Assembly: GCA_934394435.1 (NCBI GenBank)
Contig: CAKRRN010000008.1
Coordinates: forward strand, 1-64,000
Length of the DNA: 64,000 nucleotides
Direction of reading: 5' to 3'
DNA from: an uncultured Bacteroidaceae bacterium
GTDB taxonomy: Bacteria > Bacteroidota > Bacteroidia > Bacteroidales > Bacteroidaceae
The notes beneath the pieces were generated by a model. The model saw only the letters and a program-made list of their open reading frames with translations, ran no database searches and had not been told where the DNA came from. Positions 8,376-16,470 of the stretch are shown piece by piece. A program made the translations under genes and the position numbers. Numbering within the stretch: the first letter of the stretch is position 1; each line of letters opens with the position of its first letter.

Positions 8376-10010
8376 ATGAACAACAACATTAAAGAAAGGC
8401 TCACACCGCTACTCATCTCACTTGGTGTCGTTGTCGGAATACTGATTGGCACCTTCTGCACAAGCCATTTCTCAGGCAACCGTTTAAGCATCATCAATAC
8501 CGGCACAAACAAGCTCAGCTATCTGCTACAGATAATTGACAACAACTACGTCGACACCGTAGACATGGCACAGCTGGTAGAAGACGCCATGCCTGGCATA
8601 CTGAAAGAGCTCGATCCACACAGCAGCTACCTAAGCGTACAAGATGCCAAGGAAGCTGACGATGACCTGCGCGGCTCATTCAGCGGAATAGGTGTTAGCT
8701 TCGTCATGCAGAAGGATACCGTAAACGTAATGTCCGTCATCCATGGAGGTCCCGCAGAAAAAGTAGGCATACTGGCTGGCGACCGCATCATTACCGCCAA
8801 CGACTCTAACCTCGTGGGAATGCAGTCACAAGACGTGATGAAACACCTCAAGGGAGCCAAGGGAAGCAAGGTCAAGCTGGGAATCGTACGACACGGAGCA
8901 AAAGGCGTCACCACCTTCACCGTCGTACGTGGAGACATCCCCGTTGTAAGCGTAGATGCCTACTATATGATCAACGACGATACAGGATACCTGCGCGTCA
9001 AGAACTTTGGTGAACAGACCTATGCTGAGATGCTGGTAGCACTGGCTGAACTGAGCGTCAAGGGCATGAAGGGACTCGTGGTCGACCTACGAGGAAACGC
9101 AGGAGGATACATGCACATTGCCATACAGATGGCAAACGAATTCCTACCCAAAGGCAGACTGATTGTGTACACACAAGGGCGGAAAAGCCCCAGAGAGGAA
9201 TTTCGGAGCGATGGGAGAGGCACCTTCCAGACAATTCCCCTGGTTGTGCTCATGGACGAGGGAAGCGCAAGCTCAAGTGAGATCTTCGCTGGAGCCATTC
9301 AAGACAACGACAGGGGAACCATCGTAGGCAGACGCTCCTTCGGAAAAGGACTCGTACAGCAGCCCGTAGAGTTTCGCGATGGGAGTGTGGTTCGCCTCAC
9401 CATCGCACGATACTACACACCCAGCGGACGATGCATACAGAAACCCTATGAAAAGGGACATGGAGAAGACTACGAGAACGAACTCCTGGCACGCTACGAG
9501 CGAGGAGAATTCTTCTCACAAGACAGCATACACCAAGACGGACCCTCCTATAAGACACGTATCGGACGAACCGTCTATGGAGGAGGAGGTATTGTGCCCG
9601 ATGTCTTCATACCAGAAGACACCACTGCCCTCACCTCTTACTACCGCGAAGCACTCTTAACAGGACACATACGGCAGTTCGCCTTCGCCTATACAGATGC
9701 CAACCGAGACAAACTCATGCAGTATCCCACAGCATCGAAAATGGAAGCCTACCTGCGCACACAGTCGCTGCTCGAACAATTCGCACGCTTCGCTGACAAG
9801 CATTCGCTCCGACGCAGAAACCTCATGCTCTACAAGAGCCGTCGCCTCTTCGAGCGTGCCATCTATGGAAACATCATCTATAATGCCCTCGACATGAGCG
9901 AATACATTCAATTCCTCAACGAAAGCGACCCGACCGTGCTACGCGCTGTAGACATCCTTGAGAAAGGAGAGTCTGTACCAAAGAAACCCCAGAAGGATAA
10001 AAAATCATAA
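8376..10010 (+). CDS. S41 family C-terminal processing peptidase (CtpA-like)
   Basis: A 544-aa periplasmic, membrane-anchored serine protease. One N-terminal transmembrane segment (about residues 10-30) is followed by a PDZ domain (about 95-170: FSGIGVSFVM...GILAGDRIITANDSNL) and the S41 domain. The Ser/Lys dyad region is visible as DEGSASSSEIFAGAIQD (Ser299-301 area) with the Lys in RRSFGKGLVQQP. A C-terminal extension of about 130 residues ends in a Lys-rich tail. A strong terminator follows, closing the plus-strand run. Confidence 0.93.
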   Translation: MNNNIKERLTPLLISLGVVVGILIGTFCTSHFSGNRLSIINTGTNKLSYLLQIIDNNYVDTVDMAQLVEDAMPGILKELDPHSSYLSVQDAKEADDDLRGSFSGIGVSFVMQKDTVNVMSVIHGGPAEKVGILAGDRIITANDSNLVGMQSQDVMKHLKGAKGSKVKLGIVRHGAKGVTTFTVVRGDIPVVSVDAYYMINDDTGYLRVKNFGEQTYAEMLVALAELSVKGMKGLVVDLRGNAGGYMHIAIQMANEFLPKGRLIVYTQGRKSPREEFRSDGRGTFQTIPLVVLMDEGSASSSEIFAGAIQDNDRGTIVGRRSFGKGLVQQPVEFRDGSVVRLTIARYYTPSGRCIQKPYEKGHGEDYENELLARYERGEFFSQDSIHQDGPSYKTRIGRTVYGGGGIVPDVFIPEDTTALTSYYREALLTGHIRQFAFAYTDANRDKLMQYPTASKMEAYLRTQSLLEQFARFADKHSLRRRNLMLYKSRRLFERAIYGNIIYNALDMSEYIQFLNESDPTVLRAVDILEKGESVPKKPQKDKKS

Positions 10011-10061
10011 GACGGAGAGAGAGAAGAGACAGCCTCTCCTCCACCCCAAGACAGAAATCAA

Positions 10062-10104
10062 GAGGGCGTGTGTTCCGCAGAATACACGCCCTCTCTATTT
10101 TTCT
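10062..10104 (+). terminator. Rho-independent terminator after the S41 peptidase gene
   Basis: A GC-rich stem, GAGGGCGTGT pairing with ACACGCCCTC around a roughly 10-base loop, is followed by TATTTTTCTTTC. It lies 52 bp after the S41 stop codon. It faces the end of the convergent small minus-strand gene and may serve both. Confidence 0.9.
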
Positions 10105-10105
10105 T

Positions 10106-10345
10106 TCAGAACCCTCTGTCTCTCCCTCTATTCCAGTTCACAGAGTCGCTTGCCTCTCCCAAGCACAGAAGCAGGATAATAGCAAGAAGCGGACTGCCCA
10201 AAAAAGCAACTATCAACCACGCTACAGCACTGCGGTTCCGCCTCTCTGCCATCTTCGCCACCAGAACATAAAGTACGACAACTATAGCCAGAGTGACAGC
10301 AGCCACCAACAATCCTAAGATTGCAAATCCAAAAACCTGAGTCAT
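10106..10345 (-). CDS. Small two-helix membrane protein (79 aa), paralogue of the 10930 gene
   Basis: Function not recognised. Two hydrophobic helices (about residues 5-29 and 42-62) flank a basic loop AKMAERRNRSAVAWL, followed by a polar Arg-rich tail. The core from the loop through GSPLLAIILLLCLGE is identical in protein, and nearly so over about 100 bp of DNA, to the gene at 10930-11241. This copy lacks that paralogue's N-terminal signal-like segment. A possible promoter box TAACTTTG lies at 10445-10452, giving a leader of about 95 nt. Confidence 0.65.
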   Translation of the reverse strand: MTQVFGFAILGLLVAAVTLAIVVVLYVLVAKMAERRNRSAVAWLIVAFLGSPLLAIILLLCLGEASDSVNWNRGRDRGF

Positions 10346-10744
10346 TTCATTTTTATTTTTTTATTCTTAATATCAGAGAGCAACAACAAGCACGCACATC
10401 GTACAGCCACTCTCGTAAGCATTCCAGCAGGAAAACCTACAAAACAAAGTTAATATAATATTTTCTGGATAGAACGAAAAACAGCAAAAAAATCAAAAAC
10501 CATAAAAAAGAACAAGCCCTTCATTCACAACACTATCCAAGATGTGTTTTTCTCAAATCGCTCATCTGAAAATTCAACTTTCCTTTTATCTTCAAGCCGC
10601 AGAGGAAAATCCAGTATTCCGATTAGTCTTTATACCCCCATTTCCAATCTACAGACAAGCAAGCTTGATCAGATAAGCATAGGTTGTAGCTGTGAATTTG
10701 CGTCCTAAGTTCCCCTGGGGCTATCGGGTGAGTCCCCTCCCCCC
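10346..10744. other. Intergenic AT-rich stretch without genes
   Basis: No credible open frame or RNA fold was seen. It contains the minus-strand box TAACTTTG (10445-10452), probably the promoter of the 79-aa gene. Near 10735-10745 there is a C-rich run beside the terminator. It separates the plus-strand housekeeping run from the AT-richer island. Confidence 0.5.
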
Positions 10745-10790
10745 TCAAAAAATAGGGCTGGCACTTCTCATAAGGTACCAACCCTAAATG
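10745..10790 (-). terminator. Terminator of the defence-like operon
   Basis: On the minus strand, AGGGTTGGTAC and GTGCCAGCCCT form a stem around a roughly 10-base loop and are followed by ATTTTTTG. It lies about 140 bp past the stop of the last operon gene (10930). Confidence 0.8.
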
Positions 10791-10929
10791 ATTTTTGTTG
10801 GAAAGAGATTACCGTACAGCAATAATTCTAAACAAATAAGAATCTTTACTCTTGCGCCTGTTACTATGCCACTCTGATAAGTCAACCTACATTTAGTTTT
10901 TCATCATTTGTTTGTCAAAATATTTATAT

Positions 10930-11241
10930 TTATCGTATTGTTGAGTCGTTATTTTCTGATTCCCCCAAACACAAAAGTAGGATAATAGCAAGAAGCGGAC
11001 TGCCCAAAAAAGCGACTATCAACCATGCGACAGCACTGCGGTTTCGCCTCTCTGCCATCTTCGCCACAAGAACATAAAGTCCTATAACAAGGGCAATAAT
11101 TCCTATCACAAAACACAATACCCAAATGACCATTCCAACAATAAGCCAAATATTCTGTTCTTCGTCAAGACTGTCTGTCGTATGCGCAAAGATGAAGATA
11201 GGCAAAATGAATCCTAAAAGCAAGGTCATTAGTCTTTTCAT
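10930..11241 (-). CDS. Small membrane protein at the 3' end of the defence-like operon (103 aa)
   Basis: The protein has an N-terminal signal-like helix (MKRLMTLLLGFILPIFIFA), a second hydrophobic segment (about residues 31-58) and a third (about 72-92) after the loop AKMAERRNRSAVAWLIV. It starts only 14 bp after the stop of the 187-aa operon gene, with no terminator between them, and a terminator follows it, so it is probably cotranscribed. Its C-terminal half is nearly identical to the 79-aa protein at 10106. Function unknown; a membrane component of the system is one possibility. Confidence 0.7.
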   Translation of the reverse strand: MKRLMTLLLGFILPIFIFAHTTDSLDEEQNIWLIVGMVIWVLCFVIGIIALVIGLYVLVAKMAERRNRSAVAWLIVAFLGSPLLAIILLLCLGESENNDSTIR

Positions 11242-11255
11242 GTCTTTCCTACCTA

Positions 11256-11819
11256 TTAAAGTTCTTCCAATTCAGCATCACCATCCGTATTCTCCGTTTT
11301 CAAGAACGAGAGGAACAGTCGCAGAAAGGCAGTCTCTTTGAAGAAACAATTTGGGTCTACCTCCATCTGTTCTGAAATGTAGGAAAGTCCGTAGTTTGCA
11401 TACTGCTCCATCTTGTCAATCAGTTGGTCCACAATCTTCCTGCTGCTAACTTCTCCTTTGTCCAAAGCAATCAAATCGACATCTGTGCGAGCTATCAATG
11501 CAGCAAAAATAAACTTCTGGAGTTTCTCGTAAGGCATTCTGCCCCCTCTGGGCTCAATATTACCCCATTTCTGTATTGGCCACCCAAACTTCTTTCTCTT
11601 TGCTCTGTCCTCTACCAATGGCTTAGTGCTGTCAAAGTACAGCCCTATGAAGAATGCTATGATAAACATTTCATAACCTGCTCCATATGGTTTTGCGCGA
11701 ACAGCCTGATAAGAATTTCGCCCACGACCATAGTCACAAAACACATCCATGACTGACTCTTGATATCGAGTTTCCCATTCAGGGTCTCTCCTGCTCCATA
11801 ATTCGAATAAACTCTCCAT
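11256..11819 (-). CDS. Unrecognised 187-aa protein of the defence-like operon
   Basis: No family recognised. The sequence is soluble-looking and mostly helical, with conserved-looking aromatic patches (YGAGYEMFIIAFFIGLYFD, KFGWPIQKWGNIEPRGG) and an acidic C-terminus ending in ELEEL. It starts 2 bp after the stop of the SMC-like ATPase, so the two are probably translationally coupled and may act together. In Dnd systems the ATPase DndD sits next to DndE, but this protein is longer and does not show the DndE pattern. Confidence 0.8.
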   Translation of the reverse strand: MESLFELWSRRDPEWETRYQESVMDVFCDYGRGRNSYQAVRAKPYGAGYEMFIIAFFIGLYFDSTKPLVEDRAKRKKFGWPIQKWGNIEPRGGRMPYEKLQKFIFAALIARTDVDLIALDKGEVSSRKIVDQLIDKMEQYANYGLSYISEQMEVDPNCFFKETAFLRLFLSFLKTENTDGDAELEEL

Positions 11820-11821
11820 CG

Positions 11822-13990
11822 TTATTTTAGTTTTTCTACCAAAGTTCTTATTGTTGCCATGTTTCTATTGTCGAAATTGGCTGCTTTCTTTATACGATAA
11901 ACAATACACGTCAGCTTATCTACTTCGTTTATACGCAGTTCTCCCTTTGTAATAAAGTCTTTTGTGACAATGATGCATTGTTTGTTCAGTTTATCAATGA
12001 CATTATAGAATCTTTCTTCTTTAGAATCTCCAAAAGATGATGTTGCGGCATCAAATATAAGTGGGTAGTTTTCATCGCGTTTCTGGTCTGTGAAGTCGGA
12101 AATTGCGAATAGAACAGATATGTACATTACGGTTTCCTGCGAGCCAGAAGGCTTTTTGATTTCACTACCATTAGAACTAAAGAGTTTAATCTCTGTGGTG
12201 TCCTCTATAGTATGACACAAGCGTATCTCCCCATGGAAGTCCTGTGCGCTCAGTTTCTCCAGATATTCGTTTGCCCGATCTTCCAGATCAGCAAGAAAGC
12301 GTCGCAGATTCTCCTTTTTCGCGTTCTCAAATGCTTTTGCTATTTGTTCCAGCACAAGGTGAACATCTTGATAAACCTTTACCAGACTATTCTGTGGGTT
12401 CAGTTCACCAAACTTCTTGCGCAATTCTGTTTCCTTTTCTGTCAGACCTTTTAGTTCTTCCTGTAAGTTTGTCAAGCGTTGCACTGCACGTTCCTTTTGT
12501 TCGAACATGTTTTTGATGTCCTTGAAATCCTTTTGAAGCAATTCCTCTGGCATATTATCAGCCTGAATAAGCAGTCGTGCCTTGTTGTCTTCCGCATCCT
12601 GCTTCTTTTCATTCTCAACTTTAAGGTCTGCACGCCATCTGTCTTCAAGTTGCAAACGGTCATCTATATCAGATGCGATACGAGCAACCTCTGCTTCCGT
12701 ACTTCCACCCAAATTTATACTCAGGTTATGTATTTCCTCAACATAGTCCGAAACGAACAGTTGCTTTTCTTCAAGTCTCGTTCTCGCTTCCTCCAGTTTG
12801 GCTTTTTCTTCTATGTGTCTTTTGTATTCTCTGAGTTTGTTAACCATGAATTCATAAGCAGCAGACCCTTCTGGGGCTGGTCTTCCACAAACCTTACATA
12901 CATGGTCGTTTATCATCTCCTGCATGGTTTCTTCATTCGGAAGATACCAGGGCAACTCTGGCACTCCGTTAGCCAAAAGTCCCCTAACCTCGTTATAGGC
13001 TTTCAGTTTTCCTCTTTCCATTCCTCTCTGCTCATCGAATTCCTTTTCTTGAAACCGTTTCGCCTTACTATATTGCTGACTCTTCTTTTTAAACTCAGCC
13101 AGTATGGAAGAAAAAGCGCAAAGAATCCATTGTTTGTCCAGCAGAGCCGCATTCTTGTCCACAGCAGAAATGTTTGCCTTCAACTTACTGATTTTATCAC
13201 TAAGCGATTTGATGCGCTCACTTATCTCATTGTACCGCTCTGATATTTCCTGGTTTTCTGCAAGTGCGTCCAGTTTTGTCGAGTATAGATTTATAGAATC
13301 ATTTTTCTCCTTTATTTCCTTCTTCTTTTCCAGAATTTCCCCAGACAACCGATTCAGTTGTGCTTCCAGAAGCCGCGCCTCATCTGATATTTTTTTATCC
13401 GACTTACATTCTTTCAGAAAAGCAGAATTTGATTTCTCTTCAAAGATGGCTGAGAGTTTCACTAGTTCATCAAACTTACGTATGTCAGAATATTTATCCA
13501 CAAGTTCTTTCAGCGCAGTCCTATCCTGAAACACATTCAAGTCAGATTCTCCCTTAAACATACTATACCTCTGGATAAAAGCATCAAAACATCTGTTGAT
13601 AAGGTTTTTTCCAGAAATAGGTTCACGCTCTATGCCGTTTCCCTCGTATCCTCTGAATGTAAGTGATGATGTAGAGAACTCGGATTCTGATTTACGTTCA
13701 AATGAGAAACGCTTCTCCACGTACTTTTCTTCGCCATCATGCTCAAACAACATAGATACCATCAGCTCGTCACTTTCTCCAACCTCCAGTTTTGACTTTC
13801 TCATCTCCGAAACGTTATCGATGCTGTTGTTTTCAACAGATGTATTGAACAACCATTGCAGAGCCTCAAAAAAAGTGGTTTTTCCATCGCCATTATCCCC
13901 GATGATGAGTGTCAGACCATCAGAAAACTCGAAGCTATTCTCTCCGTAATAACTTCGGAAATTTTTTATTGTCAGTCGTTTAATTAGCAT
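11822..13990 (-). CDS. SMC/Rad50-type ATPase with CxxC hook, DndD-like
   Basis: A 722-aa ATPase related to Rad50/RecF/DndD. The N-terminus carries IKNFRSYYGENSFEF and Walker A GDNGDGKTT (about residues 31-39). Two long coiled-coil arms flank a zinc-hook motif CKVCGRPAP (around residue 375). The C-terminus has an ABC-signature-like PSGSQE and a Walker B strand LIFDAATSSFGD in which the usual acidic residue after the Asp is Ala. DndD helps insert phosphorothioate sulfur in Dnd systems, and the neighbouring PAPS-reductase-like gene supports that comparison. Generic SbcC/Rad50 would be the alternative. Confidence 0.85.
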   Translation of the reverse strand: MLIKRLTIKNFRSYYGENSFEFSDGLTLIIGDNGDGKTTFFEALQWLFNTSVENNSIDNVSEMRKSKLEVGESDELMVSMLFEHDGEEKYVEKRFSFERKSESEFSTSSLTFRGYEGNGIEREPISGKNLINRCFDAFIQRYSMFKGESDLNVFQDRTALKELVDKYSDIRKFDELVKLSAIFEEKSNSAFLKECKSDKKISDEARLLEAQLNRLSGEILEKKKEIKEKNDSINLYSTKLDALAENQEISERYNEISERIKSLSDKISKLKANISAVDKNAALLDKQWILCAFSSILAEFKKKSQQYSKAKRFQEKEFDEQRGMERGKLKAYNEVRGLLANGVPELPWYLPNEETMQEMINDHVCKVCGRPAPEGSAAYEFMVNKLREYKRHIEEKAKLEEARTRLEEKQLFVSDYVEEIHNLSINLGGSTEAEVARIASDIDDRLQLEDRWRADLKVENEKKQDAEDNKARLLIQADNMPEELLQKDFKDIKNMFEQKERAVQRLTNLQEELKGLTEKETELRKKFGELNPQNSLVKVYQDVHLVLEQIAKAFENAKKENLRRFLADLEDRANEYLEKLSAQDFHGEIRLCHTIEDTTEIKLFSSNGSEIKKPSGSQETVMYISVLFAISDFTDQKRDENYPLIFDAATSSFGDSKEERFYNVIDKLNKQCIIVTKDFITKGELRINEVDKLTCIVYRIKKAANFDNRNMATIRTLVEKLK

Positions 13991-13994
13991 AGTC

Positions 13995-14231
13995 CTATAC
14001 GCTTTTCTTTAAAAATTCCGTAATTTCCTTGTAGATTTCTCTGTCAGAAGCTCCCTCTGAAGCGCGTATAATAATATGTGCCACAGCATTTATAACATAA
14101 TTGTCAGAATCCTCAGCTTGGTAAGCAGAGGTGAAATTCAAGTCGCTTTCGCTATACTTTCCAAACTTCATCAGTTCTGGATTGAGCAGAACAGCCTCCA
14201 GCATTTTGTCGTTGTTAGTCATGTATGCCAT
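13995..14231 (-). CDS. Unrecognised 78-aa protein of the defence-like operon
   Basis: A small, mainly helical acidic protein (MAYMTNNDKMLEAVLLNPEL...). An alternative ATG three codons in, at 14222, is possible. The gene is wedged between the helicase (2 bp gap) and the SMC-like ATPase (4 bp gap), so it is very probably translated. DndE is also a small partner of DndD, but no sequence likeness can be seen, so no function is assigned. Confidence 0.7.
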   Translation of the reverse strand: MAYMTNNDKMLEAVLLNPELMKFGKYSESDLNFTSAYQAEDSDNYVINAVAHIIIRASEGASDREIYKEITEFLKKSV

Positions 14232-14233
14232 AT

Positions 14234-16456
14234 CTATAAAATTGATAGATTATAATATGAAACAGTTTCTTCTAATTCTCTGTATGTATAGTCCGCATTT
14301 TCTGAGAGAGAAGCAAAATCACGCACACGTTTCAGTTCTATCTCAAGCAGACTCCTTTCCATGTTGTAACTTTCTTCAGAGTCGCTAACCCATGGTGCAA
14401 CTATCAAGTCATGGATTATCGCTCGGTGCTTGTCCTTATGCTTACGCAGGATTCTTCCTCTTCTCTGCACAAATTGCCGTGGGTTACCTGTACTTGCACA
14501 AAAAATAGCCATTTCGCTACGCGGCACGTCGACACCTTCGTCCAGACACTTCATGGATGTCAAAACTTCAAGACGCCCGCAGGCAAAGTCATCCAAGAGC
14601 TTGGTACGTTCTCTGGAATCTGAGGTAAACTCCCTTACGGTCGTTTGCGGACTTGTTCTGTAGACCATCTGGGTGTATCTGTCTATCAGATGTTCAGACA
14701 CTTCATCCACTCCCAAAGCATCTGTTGTCTCGAACAAATCTGAAACCGCGTCTGGGCTGTTTCCTTCAGGAACATAAACCAACGTATATTTCAGATTGCC
14801 CTTTTCTTTGTATCGCTCCTTCAGTATGGCCTCAAATACAGGCTCCTTCTGCTGGGCTTTATGAATAATGCGCTTTCGCTTCAGCAAAAGAGCTGTCAAT
14901 ATGTCGTTCCCTTGTGCGAACGAATCTCTGTCATAACTAAAGAATTTAGAAAGTTGCCTTGATATTCTCAGATAATCAGCCATTTCCGCATCGTTCAACC
15001 TCACGACATGAGGATAGTAATAATAACGGCACAGGAAATCATTATCTATGGCCTCACGCATCGAATACTCGAATGTAAAACCATCCGTACTACCAAAGAA
15101 AGTATTTATCCTCTGGTTACCCAAGTCATCAAACTGACGGTAAGGAGTGGCAGACAAGCCTATTCTTCTCAGATAGCGGATGCTGTCCATTCTATCCAGC
15201 ATTCTCCTCGACCCCATATTATGTGCCTCATCTGCAATCAAAAGAGTTCTATTCTTCGAGAAAGAGTTGAGAGAAGAGAACACATTGTCCCTTACAAACG
15301 AGGAATAGGTTGAGATGATAATGAATGAGTCACCACATCCAGACCGATTAAAGTCTTCTTTCAGATGAAGCAAATCCACCTCGTTTCTCCAATTCTTGTT
15401 TTTAGAATAGACAGTATAGACATTTGAGAAGTCGAACTTCTTGCATTCATCCACCCATTGCTCTACCAATGTTTGGGTTGGTACAAGGATGATTGCTTTA
15501 TAATATCCCTTCCTCTTATAAATCTCCAACAAGCAATTGAGCGATGTAATGGTCTTGCCTGTACCTGTTGCCATCGCAAATAGACCTTTTTGCCCATTGC
15601 TCTTCCAATTTTCGAAGGCTTGATGCTGATATTCGCGAGGACCAGAAGGATAAGGAAAATGAGGCTCTTTGGTATAGTTGTCTTCGCATACCATAGGTAA
15701 GACATCGCTCCTATCTGCTTCTGTTCTCCTTTCCTTTATATTCTTGAGTTTCCTTTCCACATCGAGCAATTCTTCCACATCCTTACCTCCAAAAGTAGAC
15801 ACGACCGCCACCTCAAGTTCTTTGGGAGAAAGATATTCTACCCCTCCCTTTTGATGACTCATAATTGATTCGAACTCTACCCGCTGGCTTTCTATGCGCT
15901 TGCGCACCATAGTGTCAATGCTGTCACTACGATCAATTTTGATTTCCTCTATATTATTGAACAAACCGCTTACCGTGAAGTTTGCAGAACCCGTAAAGGA
16001 AGTCACACTATCTCCGTCCCTAAACTGTCCAGATTTCGTATGAGCAATACCTCTACGATTACGTGGACATATGATACGAATGTCTATCCGCTTGTTATAA
16101 ATAAGGAATGCAAGGCATTCGAAAAACTGCTGCTGATATTCGTCTAAGGTTTGTCTTAACGACTCAAAGTCAGTTAGGTCAAAGCAGTCTATCAACCCAC
16201 CGTATACGCCTTTGCTTATGGCATTTTTGTCTGACTCTGAGACTATATGATTTATCACAAGGCGCATTCTTCCACCGTTGACGATAAATGTGGCAAATCC
16301 ATCGGCAAGCACACTTATCGCAGCTGAACTGAAATAGCCCAGTTGAAGGTCAAACTCTGTACTATTTCTCAACCCATCATTGAAGAATCTCTCTGGTGAA
16401 TTATATTCTCCAGGACGATAAGTGCCGTCCTCTGCCCAGTTTACATCATATAGCAT
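14234..16456 (-). CDS. PLD-nuclease/DEAD-box helicase fusion (restriction-type effector)
   Basis: A 740-aa protein. The N-terminal phospholipase-D-like domain has the catalytic pattern H139-x-K141 followed by G156-S157-x-N159 (HTKSG...SFTGSANF). A superfamily 2 helicase follows: Walker A ATGTGKT, DEAH box in LLIADEAHNMGS, motif III LSATPYR and motif VI VQRRGRILRKHKDK. One PLD motif per chain suggests nuclease action as a dimer. The combination fits an enzyme that moves on and cuts unmodified or invading DNA. The frame extends to a TTG at 16492; the ATG at 16456, 14 bp after the preceding stop, is preferred. Confidence 0.88.
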   Translation of the reverse strand: MLYDVNWAEDGTYRPGEYNSPERFFNDGLRNSTEFDLQLGYFSSAAISVLADGFATFIVNGGRMRLVINHIVSESDKNAISKGVYGGLIDCFDLTDFESLRQTLDEYQQQFFECLAFLIYNKRIDIRIICPRNRRGIAHTKSGQFRDGDSVTSFTGSANFTVSGLFNNIEEIKIDRSDSIDTMVRKRIESQRVEFESIMSHQKGGVEYLSPKELEVAVVSTFGGKDVEELLDVERKLKNIKERRTEADRSDVLPMVCEDNYTKEPHFPYPSGPREYQHQAFENWKSNGQKGLFAMATGTGKTITSLNCLLEIYKRKGYYKAIILVPTQTLVEQWVDECKKFDFSNVYTVYSKNKNWRNEVDLLHLKEDFNRSGCGDSFIIISTYSSFVRDNVFSSLNSFSKNRTLLIADEAHNMGSRRMLDRMDSIRYLRRIGLSATPYRQFDDLGNQRINTFFGSTDGFTFEYSMREAIDNDFLCRYYYYPHVVRLNDAEMADYLRISRQLSKFFSYDRDSFAQGNDILTALLLKRKRIIHKAQQKEPVFEAILKERYKEKGNLKYTLVYVPEGNSPDAVSDLFETTDALGVDEVSEHLIDRYTQMVYRTSPQTTVREFTSDSRERTKLLDDFACGRLEVLTSMKCLDEGVDVPRSEMAIFCASTGNPRQFVQRRGRILRKHKDKHRAIIHDLIVAPWVSDSEESYNMERSLLEIELKRVRDFASLSENADYTYRELEETVSYYNLSIL

Positions 16457-16470
16457 AACATATTGGATTT

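Noticed and set aside
12479..13243. 254-aa plus-strand open frame inside the SMC-like ATPase gene
   Set aside because: It is antisense to a clear coding gene, with Phe/Leu-rich composition from reading coiled-coil codons backwards and no domain likeness.
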